This document shows positions 8,101 to 15,703 of a stretch of DNA of 63,604 nucleotides, in pieces. The translations under genes and the position numbers were made by a program. The notes below the pieces were generated by a model. That model was not told the DNA's origin and did no database searches. It was given only the letters and a program-made list of their open reading frames with translations. This DNA is from Rhizobium sp. (lineage in GTDB: Bacteria; Pseudomonadota; Alphaproteobacteria; Rhizobiales; Rhizobiaceae). Each line of letters opens with the position of its first letter. Position 1 is the first letter of the stretch. The DNA lies in contig JAQGJP010000100.1 of assembly GCA_028290545.1 (NCBI GenBank), positions 1 to 63,604 of the forward strand, written 5' to 3'.

Positions 8101-8674
8101 CGGATGGACGGAGACAGCACTTTACGACTATCTCCGCGACGGACATTCCACCGATCACGGCAGCGCCAACGGCCCGATGGCGCATGTGGTGCAATCGCTG
8201 TCGGCACTGCCGGACGAGGATATCCGCGCGATGGCGGCCTATCTGTCCGGCGCGGTTCCGGAGGACATCGCGAGCCAGCAGAAACAGGCCGCGATCACCG
8301 CCGCTGATCAGGCGAAAACGGCCGCCGCGATGTCCGAGCCGCAAGGCGCGCGGATTTTCGACGGCGCCTGCACCGCCTGCCACGCCGACGGCACCCCGCT
8401 CGCCAGCCTGGCGCTCAACACCGCACTCCATAGCGAGAGGCCGGACAATGTGCTGCAGGCGATCCTGAACGGGGCCGACGCGCCTGCCCTTCTGGCGCGA
8501 GAGGTTAAGGCCGATGAGCTTGAAATCATGTCGATGCCGAGCTTCAGGCAAAGTTTCAGCGACCGGCAGCTTGCCGATCTCGCCGCCTATTTGAGGGCGC
8601 GGTTCGCGCCGGACAAGGCTCCGTGGGCGGGCTTGCGGGATGCGTCGGCAAGAGTACGGACCATTGGTCAGTAG
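5150..8674 (+). CDS. nicB: NicB-like molybdopterin hydroxylase fused to three cytochrome c domains
   Basis: This 1,174-residue protein has a molybdenum-binding catalytic region (~1-730), a short hydrophobic segment (~743-765) that likely anchors it in the inner membrane, and a C-terminal cytochrome part with three haem c motifs: CNICH (798-802), CSACH (943-947) and CTACH (1074-1078). The GAGES motif holds the catalytic glutamate E688. NicB of Pseudomonas putida has the same size and layout and, with NicA, hydroxylates nicotinate to 6-hydroxynicotinate, sending electrons to the respiratory chain. Haem attachment requires the C-terminal part to be periplasmic. Start is the ATG overlapping the nicA stop. 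Isoquinoline 1-oxidoreductase-type activity is the main alternative. Confidence 0.88.
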   Translation: MNGLQETPRGDYLDSPDILLVIRPGTHNKPEIFLAMHADGAVSAFNGHVDLGTGIRTALAQIVAEELDIAFDKVSIILGTTSVAPDQGPTIASETIQITAIPLRQAAATARQHLLAKAARRLGVEIGELRVEDGVIRRGDWAMAYADLVLGQHERIEIDSDVPVKPVEAYRIVGTSQRRNDIAAKSSGEWTYVHDVRVPGMLHGRVIRPPHAGFDHGELVGNSLISVDESSVADIPGVVGVVVVGDFVGVVATREENAIGAMRRLKVLWREQPDRPDLNDVEQALRDNPAQKTRVLADEGNIELALASASPAMNRTYVWPYQIHGSIGPSCAVADWRDGQLTVWSGTQNPHWMRRDLAFLLDMSEEDIVVERLEAAGCYGRNCADDVTADAALLSRAVGRPVRVQLTREQEHGWEPKGAGQVIDVRGGLDLEGGPVGYDFETRYPSNLAPTLALVLTGKVTANDTMEMGDRTAIPPYAFGNLRVQVHDMPPIARASWFRGVSAMPNSFAHESFIDELAAAAGVDPVEYRLRYLTDTRAIDLVHAVTGKAGWKPRTKWGTAGGEGDLLHGRGFAYALYVHGKFPGTPAAWSAWVADVAVNLKTGEVAVTRITVGQDTGMMINPEGVRHQIHGNVIQSISRTLKEKVDFSRTQVESVEWGGYPIITFPEVPEIDVVMLPRQNEEPRGAGESASVPSAAAIVNAVYDATGIRFRELPLTPDRVLEALDGRKREKNAATKSKVKRWWQLGLGITGLAGIAAGGLAVISPIRPAYPEIPRPDPAAFSSATIERGRLAAAAGACNICHVGSDGTAFAGGRAFETPFGKVYATNISPDVKAGIGAWSYPAFERVMRQGIHRDGSHLYPVHPYTSFINADDADLQALYAFLMAEAPVAAKAPETKLSFPYNVRSMMAGWNTLFLTTTATADPAKSEAWNRGASLVEGLGHCSACHTERNVMGAELTGKAHLMGGFADGWEAPAILGAGKGPVGWTETALYDYLRDGHSTDHGSANGPMAHVVQSLSALPDEDIRAMAAYLSGAVPEDIASQQKQAAITAADQAKTAAAMSEPQGARIFDGACTACHADGTPLASLALNTALHSERPDNVLQAILNGADAPALLAREVKADELEIMSMPSFRQSFSDRQLADLAAYLRARFAPDKAPWAGLRDASARVRTIGQ

Positions 8675-8685
8675 CCGCGAGACGT

Positions 8686-8853
8686 CACCCCCCTCTGTCG
8701 CTTCGCGACATCTCCCCCTCAAGGGGGGAGAGCAGAGACTCGCGGATATGTTCCCTCATCAACACAGAGGATCGAACTGGTGGCAAGATCGCGTCGCGGC
8801 TCTACTCTCCCCCCTTGAGGGGGAGATGTCAGCGAAGCTGACAGAGGGGGGTG
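8686..8853. repeat. intergenic inverted repeat, arms ~8686-8737 and ~8800-8853
   Basis: The ~50-bp arms are close reverse complements, each containing its own small hairpin (TGTCGCTTCGCGACA type) and a run of the CTCCCCCTCAAGGGGGGAG type. Such elements are common between genes in rhizobia such as Mesorhizobium. The right arm reaches into the following reading frame and supplies its likely start codon. The hairpin lies directly after the nicB stop and may act as an RNA stability or attenuation element. Confidence 0.85.
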
Positions 8854-10265
8854 TCCTTTCTCGCCTCGCGACAACAGCGGCTTTCCTCACCCTCGCCTCC
8901 TCCGCCCATGCTCACGGCAGCGAAGCCTCCATCGTTCTCCTGCTACCGACCGGCTATTATCTGGCAGGCGCTGCAATCGCGGTCGCCGCCTCATTCCTGT
9001 TGCTGGCACTGCTTCCTGCGTGGCTTTCGGCCCGGCTTGCGACGATACGGCTGAAACTGGGGACCGTGGTGGACATTCCGCATGCAGCCACCAGCACCTT
9101 TGCGTTTGCTCTGCTGGCACTGCTGGTGCCGGCCGGTATTTTCGGCACGCGCGATCCGGTGGAAAATCCGCTGCCGCTGATGATCTGGACCATCTGGTGG
9201 GTCTGCTTCACGGTGCTGCAGGCGATCACCGGGCCACTTTGGCCGCATCTCAATCCATGGACGGGGCCGATTGCCCTTCTCCGGCTGCTTACGGGAAAGC
9301 CACTCGGCGAGACAGCGTTTGCGAAGCTGCCCGAGCGCATCGGCTATCGGATCGCCGTGCTGCAATTTGCTGCCTTTGCCTGGTTCGAACTGATCGATCC
9401 GGCACCCAGCGATCCGGACCGGCTGGCGATCGCCATCATCGTCTACTGGCTGTTCAATCTCGCCGGCGCGCTGATTTTCAGCGAGCGGGAATGGATGCGG
9501 CGGGCCGAACCCTTCTCCATCTTCTTCGGCCTGATAGGCCTGCTGTCGATATTTGACCGGAGGCCCGAGAGCCCCAGCCGCACGCGGATCGCGCTTGTCT
9601 GGCCGGGTTACAGCCTGATCCAGAAGCCGGCCCTGCCGCTGACCGGCGTGCTGTTTGTCCTTCTGGCGCTCTCGACAGTATCGTTCGACGGCCTGTCCCG
9701 GACCTTCGTCTGGCTGAGCGCCATCCGCGTCAATCCGCTGGAGTTTCCCGGCCGCAGCGCCGTGGAAATGTCCGGAACGCTGGGAATGGTCGGGATGTTC
9801 ATCGCCCTGTCGATCGGCTTCATCGGTGCCGTCGCGCTCGGCTGTGCCTTGGCCGGCAGATCGGCCATATGGCGCGAGGCCTCTGGCAGACTGATCCACA
9901 GCATCGTTCCGATCGCGCTGGCTTTCCAGGCGGCGCACTACCTGACGAGCATACTGGTCGACGGACAGAATGTGCTGATCGCACTCTCCGATCCGTTTTC
10001 GTTCGGCTGGAATCTGTTCGGCACCGCCCACTGGCACACGACGACATCGTTCCTCAATACATTGAGCGGCGTGACGCTGATCTTCAATACCGAAACCGTC
10101 GCCATCGCACTCGGCCACATCGTCGGAATCATCATGGCGCATCTGATCGCGCTCCGGATGTTTGACAATCCGCGTCAGGCTGTTGTCAGCCAGATCCCGC
10201 TTGCAGCCCTGATGGTGTTCTATACGGCGTTCGGATTGTGGCTCCTGGCGACACCGCGGATTTGA
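8826..10265 (+). CDS. uncharacterised multi-pass membrane protein
   Basis: The protein is about 479 residues if started at the ATG at 8826. It begins with a signal-like segment (LSRLATTAAFLTLASSAHA, then HG) and then has roughly eleven to twelve hydrophobic helices, with conserved-looking stretches LNPWTGP and GHIVGIIMAHLIALR. The frame stays open upstream to 8640, through the inverted repeat. I do not recognise a characterised family with confidence. Histidines at loop edges and the position straight after a membrane-anchored cytochrome c hydroxylase raise the possibility of a link to electron transfer or substrate entry, but this is speculative. The gene is co-directional with nicAB and ends 2 nt from the convergent livF-like gene. 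Confidence 0.75.
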   Translation: MSAKLTEGGVLSRLATTAAFLTLASSAHAHGSEASIVLLLPTGYYLAGAAIAVAASFLLLALLPAWLSARLATIRLKLGTVVDIPHAATSTFAFALLALLVPAGIFGTRDPVENPLPLMIWTIWWVCFTVLQAITGPLWPHLNPWTGPIALLRLLTGKPLGETAFAKLPERIGYRIAVLQFAAFAWFELIDPAPSDPDRLAIAIIVYWLFNLAGALIFSEREWMRRAEPFSIFFGLIGLLSIFDRRPESPSRTRIALVWPGYSLIQKPALPLTGVLFVLLALSTVSFDGLSRTFVWLSAIRVNPLEFPGRSAVEMSGTLGMVGMFIALSIGFIGAVALGCALAGRSAIWREASGRLIHSIVPIALAFQAAHYLTSILVDGQNVLIALSDPFSFGWNLFGTAHWHTTTSFLNTLSGVTLIFNTETVAIALGHIVGIIMAHLIALRMFDNPRQAVVSQIPLAALMVFYTAFGLWLLATPRI

Positions 10266-10267
10266 AT

Positions 10268-10975
10268 TCACCCATGCCCGACACCCAGATACTTCCGCAC
10301 GATCGACGAATCCGCCCGTACCGCATCAACGCTGAATTCCGCCTGCACCGCTCCCTGGTCCATGAAGGCGATGCGATCGGCGACCGCGAGCACCGCGTCG
10401 ATCCGCTGCTCGACCAGCAACACCGCCACCCCATCTTTGCGGAGCCGGGTCACGACATCGCGGATCGCAGCGATCATCGACGGCATCAGCCCTTCGGTCG
10501 GTTCGTCGAGCATGATGACCTTCGGCTCGACGCAGAGCGCGCGGGCAATCGCCACCATGCTCTGTTCGCCACCGGACAGCGTGCCGGACTGCTGGTTCAT
10601 GCGGTCGGCGAGTGCCGGGAAATAGGAAAGCGCGCGCTGCAGCGCGGCGGTGCCGGATTTGCGGGTCATCAGCCCGATTTCGAGATTTTCGCGAACCGAC
10701 AATTCCTTGAACAGCCGCCTGCCCTGCGGCACATAGCCGATGCCCTGACGCGGGATCTGTTCGGCCGGCAGACGGGTTATGTCTTTGCCATCCAGCAGCA
10801 GTTTTCCGCTGCGCGGCGGCACCAGGCCGAGAATGGATTTGATCGCCGTGGTTTTGCCGGCGCCATTGCGGCCGAGCAGGCAGAGGATTTCGCCTGACGC
10901 GACGGAAATCGAAAAATTCCGGAGAACCTGCAGATCGCCGTAGAAAGTGTTGAAGCCATCGACCCTGAGCATCAT
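10268..10975 (-). CDS. livF: LivF-like ABC transporter ATP-binding protein
   Basis: This 235-residue ATPase has Walker A GRNGAGKTT, signature LSGGEQ and Walker B VIMLDEPTEG, typical of LivF, the shorter ATPase of branched-chain amino acid-type (HAAT) importers. It is the last gene of a five-gene minus-strand Liv operon (livK-H-M-G-F), and its ATG overlaps the livG stop by 4 nt. HAAT systems in alphaproteobacteria often import aromatic or amide compounds rather than leucine. The location beside nicAB and hnr, with a shared operator-like element, suggests uptake of the heteroaromatic substrate. Confidence 0.93.
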   Translation of the reverse strand: MMLRVDGFNTFYGDLQVLRNFSISVASGEILCLLGRNGAGKTTAIKSILGLVPPRSGKLLLDGKDITRLPAEQIPRQGIGYVPQGRRLFKELSVRENLEIGLMTRKSGTAALQRALSYFPALADRMNQQSGTLSGGEQSMVAIARALCVEPKVIMLDEPTEGLMPSMIAAIRDVVTRLRKDGVAVLLVEQRIDAVLAVADRIAFMDQGAVQAEFSVDAVRADSSIVRKYLGVGHG

Positions 10976-11703
10976 GCGGCCGTTCCCAGATAGGCGGCCT
11001 GGACTCCCCCATTGGCGCTGATCTCAGCCGGCGTGCCTTCCGCCAATATCCTGCCGCGATCGAGCACGGTGATCCGGTCGGCAAGCGTCATCACCACGTC
11101 CATATTGTGCTCGATCAGCAAGATCGTCGATGTGGCCGAGATTCGTTTCACCAGCGTGCAGAAATCGGCGATTTCGGAATCGGACAGCCCTTGCGTCGGC
11201 TCATCGAGGATCAGAAGCTGCGGCTGCAATGCCAGCCCCATCGCCACTTCCAACAGACGTTGATGGCCATAGGCCATTTCGCCGGCACGCTCATCGGCGC
11301 GGCTGCCGAGGCCGACAGCTTCGAGGGCATTTGCCGTCTCGCGCTCGAAATCGAGCTTGCCGCCCCTTTCGCGTTGTGCCCGCCCGAGCGCGGCTATCCG
11401 GACATTTTCCGCAACCGTGAGCTTCTGGTAGATATTGGTGATCTGGAACGTGTAGGCGATGCCACGCCGCACCCGCCGGAATGCCGGCATACGGGTAATG
11501 TCCTCGCCGCGAAAGCTGATCGTGCCATCCGTCACTGGCGTACGGCCGGACAACAGGCTGACGAATGTCGTCTTACCGGCGCCGTTGGGGCCGATGATCG
11601 CCCGGATCTCGCCTTCCCTCAGGCTGAAATCAATGCCGTCGACCGCCCGCAGTCCGCCGAAATATCGCTTCAGTCCTTGGGTCGCCAGGATCACATCAGC
11701 CAT
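10972..11703 (-). CDS. livG: LivG-like ABC transporter ATP-binding protein
   Basis: This 243-residue ATPase has Walker A GPNGAGKTT, a LivG-type signature region AYGHQRLLEVAMGL in place of the canonical LSGGQ, and Walker B LLILDEPTQG. It pairs with LivF to power the import complex. The ATG at 11703 lies inside the 3' end of livM (13-nt overlap), so translation is coupled. In-frame sequence upstream of this ATG belongs to the livM region read in another frame and is not part of the protein. Substrate is inferred from context only. Confidence 0.93.
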   Translation of the reverse strand: MADVILATQGLKRYFGGLRAVDGIDFSLREGEIRAIIGPNGAGKTTFVSLLSGRTPVTDGTISFRGEDITRMPAFRRVRRGIAYTFQITNIYQKLTVAENVRIAALGRAQRERGGKLDFERETANALEAVGLGSRADERAGEMAYGHQRLLEVAMGLALQPQLLILDEPTQGLSDSEIADFCTLVKRISATSTILLIEHNMDVVMTLADRITVLDRGRILAEGTPAEISANGGVQAAYLGTAA

Positions 11704-12653
11704 GGCAACCACCTCTCCCGGATGGAACCCAGTATGCCCTTGGGGAACCAGAGCACCAGGGCGATCAGCACCACGCCGACGACCAGCAGATAGGCGCTGG
11801 TGAGTTCGCTCAGCTGGTCGATCATCGTCATCATCAGGACAACGCCGATCAACGGCCCGAGCAGCGTTCCGGCTCCACCAAGCAGCGTGAACAGCAGAAC
11901 TTCGATCGAATACTGGATCGAGGCGAAGGTCGAGCCGATATAGCCGAACAGCAGGCCGTAGGCCGCACCGGCGGCACCGGCGATCGCCCCGGAATAGAGG
12001 AAGGCTTCGAGCTTGGCGGCGAAGACATTGAAGCCCAGCATTTCCGTCCGACCCTCGTTTTCGCGGATCGCTGCAAAAATCCGGCCCTTGCGGCTGACCA
12101 GCACGAGAAATGAAATCATCAGCGCGATCAGCAGCAGCCCGAAGGCCAGATTGAAGCGGACCATGCCGCTGGTAAGATCGACGGTCCAACCGGCGACGTC
12201 AAAACTGCGCGCGGCGCGCGGCATCGACAGGCCGTCCTGCCCGCCGGTATATTCGGCGAAATACAGCGTCGTCAGAAAGCCGACCTGCGAGAACATCAAC
12301 GTCACGATCATGAACGAGACACGCATGGTCGGCAGGGCAACGAAGCCGATGGCCAGCGCCAGCATGAAAGCAGCGGCGGTGCCCCCGACAAAGGCCAGCG
12401 GCACGCTGACGCCGAGATGATAGCTGGCGAGCCCCGCGCCATAAAGTCCGGCGGCGAAGAACATCGCATGCCCGAGGCTCAACAGCCCGACATAGCCGAG
12501 CAGCATGTTGTAGCCGACAGCAAAGACGGCGAGCACCATCATCCGGGTCGCCGTCAGTACATAATATTCCGGCAGCACGAATTGCAGCAGGAACAGCACC
12601 AGCAGCACGACGACGAGCAGGACGAGATTGCGTCGGACCATGCCCCCACTCAT
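11691..12653 (-). CDS. livM: LivM-like ABC transporter permease
   Basis: This 320-residue integral membrane protein has about eight to ten hydrophobic helices and the conserved LivM segment GYNMLLGYVGLLSLGHAMFF. It forms the transmembrane pore with LivH. It overlaps livH by 4 nt upstream and livG by 13 nt downstream. Nothing unusual is seen in length or composition. Branched-chain amino acid, amide and aromatic-acid uptake systems all share this fold, so the ligand cannot be read from this subunit. Confidence 0.93.
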   Translation of the reverse strand: MSGGMVRRNLVLLVVVLLVLFLLQFVLPEYYVLTATRMMVLAVFAVGYNMLLGYVGLLSLGHAMFFAAGLYGAGLASYHLGVSVPLAFVGGTAAAFMLALAIGFVALPTMRVSFMIVTLMFSQVGFLTTLYFAEYTGGQDGLSMPRAARSFDVAGWTVDLTSGMVRFNLAFGLLLIALMISFLVLVSRKGRIFAAIRENEGRTEMLGFNVFAAKLEAFLYSGAIAGAAGAAYGLLFGYIGSTFASIQYSIEVLLFTLLGGAGTLLGPLIGVVLMMTMIDQLSELTSAYLLVVGVVLIALVLWFPKGILGSIRERWLPWLM

Positions 12654-13531
12654 CGCTGGGCCTTCCCGAACAGGCCATTCGGCTTGAAGACAAGCACCAG
12701 TGCCACCAGCAATGTCGAGACCATTTTCGCCAGCGTCGGCGAGAAGAATACCGACAATATGCCGTCCGACAGGCCGATCAGGATCGCCGCGACCACCGTG
12801 CCCTGTATGCTGCCGAGGCCACCGATGATCACCACTATGAACGACAGCAACAGCGGATCGAGCCCCATCAGGTAATGCGCCTGCTGGGTCGGCACGACCA
12901 GCACCGCCGCGACCGCCGCCAGCATCGCGCCGATTGCAAACACAGTGGCTGAGACGCCATCGACATTGATGCCGAAGGCCTGCGCGGTCTCACGATCCAG
13001 CTGGGTGGCGCGCATGATCAGGCCCACCTTGGTCTTCCGCACCACGAACCAGATGCCGAGCATCAACAGGATCGCGGCGGCAATGATGAACAACTTATAG
13101 GCGGAGTAACCGAACCACGGAAAGCGGATCGTGTAGTAAAATGGCGGCTCGACCGCCTGCGCGTTCGGGCCGAAGAAGATCAGCGCCGATTGCTGGAGCA
13201 CATAGAGCAGGCCGATGGTGGCGACGATCGTCGCTTCCGGATCGTAGTTCAGCCGCTTGAGGATCAGCCGGTCGCTGGCATAGGCAATCGCCCCGACCAG
13301 CAGCGGACTGACGATGAGGGCTGCGATGAAACCGAGGGCCGGATGGCCGGCGATCTGGCTCGAGATGAACCAGGCGAACACCGCGCCCAGCATGAAAAAC
13401 TCACCATGCGCGACATTGACGACCCGCATGACACCGAACACCAGCGACAGTCCAACCGCAGTGACGGTCAACACCGACGCCTGCACCAGACCTTCCAGGA
13501 TCGCAAGAAAAAGATAGGGGCCCAGACCCAT
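12650..13531 (-). CDS. livH: LivH-like ABC transporter permease
   Basis: The protein is about 293 residues, with the LivH hallmark GLSLVFGVMRVVNVAHGEFFMLGA near the N-terminus (shown in part) and a late GLGSIQGTVVAA cytoplasmic-loop motif. It forms the permease heterodimer with LivM. An in-frame GTG at 13543 would add four residues; neither start has a strong ribosome site. It follows livK after an intercistronic hairpin and overlaps livM by 4 nt, as usual for a single transporter operon. Confidence 0.92.
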   Translation of the reverse strand: MGLGPYLFLAILEGLVQASVLTVTAVGLSLVFGVMRVVNVAHGEFFMLGAVFAWFISSQIAGHPALGFIAALIVSPLLVGAIAYASDRLILKRLNYDPEATIVATIGLLYVLQQSALIFFGPNAQAVEPPFYYTIRFPWFGYSAYKLFIIAAAILLMLGIWFVVRKTKVGLIMRATQLDRETAQAFGINVDGVSATVFAIGAMLAAVAAVLVVPTQQAHYLMGLDPLLLSFIVVIIGGLGSIQGTVVAAILIGLSDGILSVFFSPTLAKMVSTLLVALVLVFKPNGLFGKAQR

Positions 13532-13571
13532 GAGCGGAGGCACTTTCAGTCTTCAGGCAATGGCAAGATAC

Positions 13572-13596
13572 CCTCGCCGACCAGACATCGGCGAGG
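13572..13596 (-). terminator. intercistronic stem-loop between livK and livH
   Basis: A 9-bp perfect stem CCTCGCCGA/TCGGCGAGG encloses a 7-nt loop, just after the livK stop on the minus strand. No U-tract follows, so it is more likely an mRNA-stabilising or partial-attenuation hairpin, which raises binding-protein levels over the membrane components, than a full terminator. Confidence 0.55.
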
Positions 13597-13614
13597 AAAA
13601 CACGGTTTTGGAGA

Positions 13615-14901
13615 TCAGAAGTCCATCTTGGTGTAATCGACCTCAGGCTCGTACATGCCGTCCTCGATCGAGGTCGTATGAACCACCTTGAGCTTGCTGC
13701 CCTCCACCTGAGAAATATGCTGCTTGCCGAATACCTGATGGCTCTTGCCGTCGAAGATCTTGTCGCCCTGCGGATGCTCGTTGCTCGCGGCAAATTTATC
13801 GAAAGATTCCAGCGCAACGATGAAATCCTTCTTCTGATTGGGGCCCTCGTACTTGGCCATTTCCATCGCCTGCTTGATGACGAACAGCGTTTCCCAGACC
13901 GAGAACATATGCGAATAGGTGGAGATGTCCTTGGGGTCGCTGGTGCTGGCGCCATTGGCATCGACGCCGACCTTGTCGCGGAAAAACTTGTCGAATTCCG
14001 TCTGGTCCGCCTGCGCATAGCGCGGATTGCCTTCCCAGAAATAGGTGCCTTCGAGATATTCGAGCTGCGGCGTGGCGAGATCAACGGCTTCGAGCGAATC
14101 GATGAAGCCGAATATCTGCGGACGCTGGCTGCCGAAATGATCGCCGAGTTCCTTGACGAAGGTCAGCACGGCCGGGCCGACCATGACGTGATAGATGACC
14201 TCGGTATCGGTCGGGATCTGCGGGAAATAGCGGGTGAACGAGCTTTCCGTCGGCGGGATCGGGATCAGCGCCGAAATCTCGCCGCCCTGCGCCTTGATCG
14301 CGGCGGAAAAATAATCGCGGTGATCGTGACCGAAGGCGTAATCGGGGAAGATCATCGTCACCTTCTTGCCGAGATTCTTGGCGATCCACGGCGCCATCGA
14401 CGAGACCTGCGATTTCACATCGGTGATGCCGGGCTGGAACGTGTAGCGATTGAGCCCGCCGGCGGCCAGTTGATGGCCTTCGGAGCAGACGAGATAGGGC
14501 AGCTTGAGTTCGCCGGCACGCGGGCCGGCCGCGGCCACGACGTGGCTGAACAGGTGTCCGAACACCGCATCGACCTTGTATTCGGCGGCGAATTTCTCGA
14601 TCACTTCAGTCGCGCGCTTGGGGTCGGTGCCGTCGTCCTCGACGATCATCTCGATCTGGCGACCGTTGATGCCGCCGCCTTCGTTGATCAGCTTGACGGC
14701 GGCTTGCGCCGTGCGCTCATACCAGCGGCCGTAGGACGCACCGATACCCGTGCGGTGGAAGGGGGCGCCGAGCTTGATCGTGCCACCTGATTGGGCGCGA
14801 ACGACATAGGGCGACGCGAGCAGCGTTGCGCCGGCCGCAATACCCTTGAGCGCGGCGCGGCGCGTCAGCACCGAATCTACTGAGAAGATGGATCTTGTCA
14901 T
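13615..14901 (-). CDS. livK: Liv-type ABC transporter substrate-binding protein
   Basis: This 428-residue periplasmic binding protein has an N-terminal export signal of twin-arginine style (TRRAALKGIAAGATLLAS, then YVVRAQ). The mature part has the two-lobe type I fold of HAAT receptors. GGGINGRQIEMIVEDDGTDP and the GHLFSHVVAAAG region are typical of receptors for amides, aromatic acids or branched-chain amino acids. A good ribosome site (GGGGAA) precedes the ATG. It is the first gene of the Liv operon, with an operator-like palindrome ~105 bp upstream resembling the one at hnr. Import of nicotinate or a related ring is inferred. Confidence 0.9.
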   Translation of the reverse strand: MTRSIFSVDSVLTRRAALKGIAAGATLLASPYVVRAQSGGTIKLGAPFHRTGIGASYGRWYERTAQAAVKLINEGGGINGRQIEMIVEDDGTDPKRATEVIEKFAAEYKVDAVFGHLFSHVVAAAGPRAGELKLPYLVCSEGHQLAAGGLNRYTFQPGITDVKSQVSSMAPWIAKNLGKKVTMIFPDYAFGHDHRDYFSAAIKAQGGEISALIPIPPTESSFTRYFPQIPTDTEVIYHVMVGPAVLTFVKELGDHFGSQRPQIFGFIDSLEAVDLATPQLEYLEGTYFWEGNPRYAQADQTEFDKFFRDKVGVDANGASTSDPKDISTYSHMFSVWETLFVIKQAMEMAKYEGPNQKKDFIVALESFDKFAASNEHPQGDKIFDGKSHQVFGKQHISQVEGSKLKVVHTTSIEDGMYEPEVDYTKMDF

Positions 14902-15007
14902 TTTGGCGTTCCCCAGTTTTGTAATCTGAACCTATGTCGATGCAAAATCGAACGCAAGCGGAACCCTGAAGGTCACTTCCCCACACCGGAACTCTCTGTT
15001 TCCTTCA

Positions 15008-15023
15008 TTCATATGTGTACGAA
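15008..15023. promoter_or_regulatory. operator-like palindrome upstream of the Liv operon
   Basis: The interrupted palindrome TTCAT-6 nt-ACGAA is followed by GGAGTAT. The hnr/marR element at 3877-3895 has TTCGT-6 nt-ACGAG followed by TAT, so both look like variants of one MarR-type site. This would place the transporter in the same regulon. Confidence 0.4.
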
Positions 15024-15060
15024 GGAGTATGCGCGTTTGGGAAACGCTGTCAATTGCCAG

Positions 15061-15498
15061 CTACCGAGGCTTCAGATCGAGAAGCGCCCTGCCGCTGCCG
15101 TCCATGGCAAAGGGCACGGATTCATGTTGATGCGCGACTTTCCAACCATCGCCGGTTTTCACGAGGCCCAGTGTCTGCCGGAACCAGAGATCGACCTTGG
15201 TGCCGTCGGCCTTGGTGCCGGTCATGTTGACGAGCCCGGTCCAGAAGGCGACATCCTCACCCGCCGTGAGTTTCACATCACGGACATCGCCGCCGATCGG
15301 CCCCTTCCAGGTGTCGAACCAATCTTGCAGCCCCTGCTCATCCTTACCGGTGATGACGAGCGGCGGCGCGAGCGCGAACTGCACCGCATCCTCGGTCGAA
15401 TAGGATACGGTCTCGGCTGCCTTCCTTGCTCCCAGCGCGTCGGCACGGGCGAGCAGCATGGCATTGATTTGGTTTTCGATGGCGTCGTTTCCGGTCAT
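15061..15498 (-). CDS. SnoaL/NTF2-like family protein
   Basis: This 145-residue protein has the layout of the nuclear transport factor 2/SnoaL-like superfamily: an N-terminal helix, a central VAFWTGLVNMTGTKADG strand pair, then LWFRQTLGLVKTGDGWKVAHQHESVPF near the C-terminus (shown in pieces). Such proteins are small cone-shaped enzymes, isomerases, cyclases or binding proteins. The ATG follows a strong GGAGG. It is transcribed in the same direction as the Liv operon but lies upstream of it, past the putative operator, so it may be a separate unit. Whether it belongs to the heteroaromatic pathway is unknown. Confidence 0.82.
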   Translation of the reverse strand: MTGNDAIENQINAMLLARADALGARKAAETVSYSTEDAVQFALAPPLVITGKDEQGLQDWFDTWKGPIGGDVRDVKLTAGEDVAFWTGLVNMTGTKADGTKVDLWFRQTLGLVKTGDGWKVAHQHESVPFAMDGSGRALLDLKPR

Positions 15499-15703
15499 GG
15501 CGGCTTTCCTCCGTTGAATTGACCGGAGGACGCATGGCGAGAATAAAATCCGACAATGCGGGAGAAGGATATTTAATGCTCCCTCCAGGACAAACTTCCA
15601 TCAAGGAAATATTGTCCTGGACCTTGGAACCAATTGATCCTTCATTCCTTATTTGGCCGGCGGGAGCTTGCAATTTGATGGGCGCCGTTTGAAACTGGGC
15701 GAT

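Noticed and set aside
7470..8674. separate cytochrome c gene after the molybdenum hydroxylase
   Set aside because: The frame is continuous without a stop from 5150 to 8674, and NicB proteins are known to have this fusion.
4644..8674. xanthine dehydrogenase of the purine pathway
   Set aside because: There is no FAD subunit and the large subunit has C-terminal haem c domains; the context is heteroaromatic, not purine.
8640..8825. N-terminal extension of the membrane protein through the repeat
   Set aside because: The in-frame sequence before 8826 is repeat-derived, overlaps the nicB end, and places ~60 unconserved residues before a normal signal-like segment.
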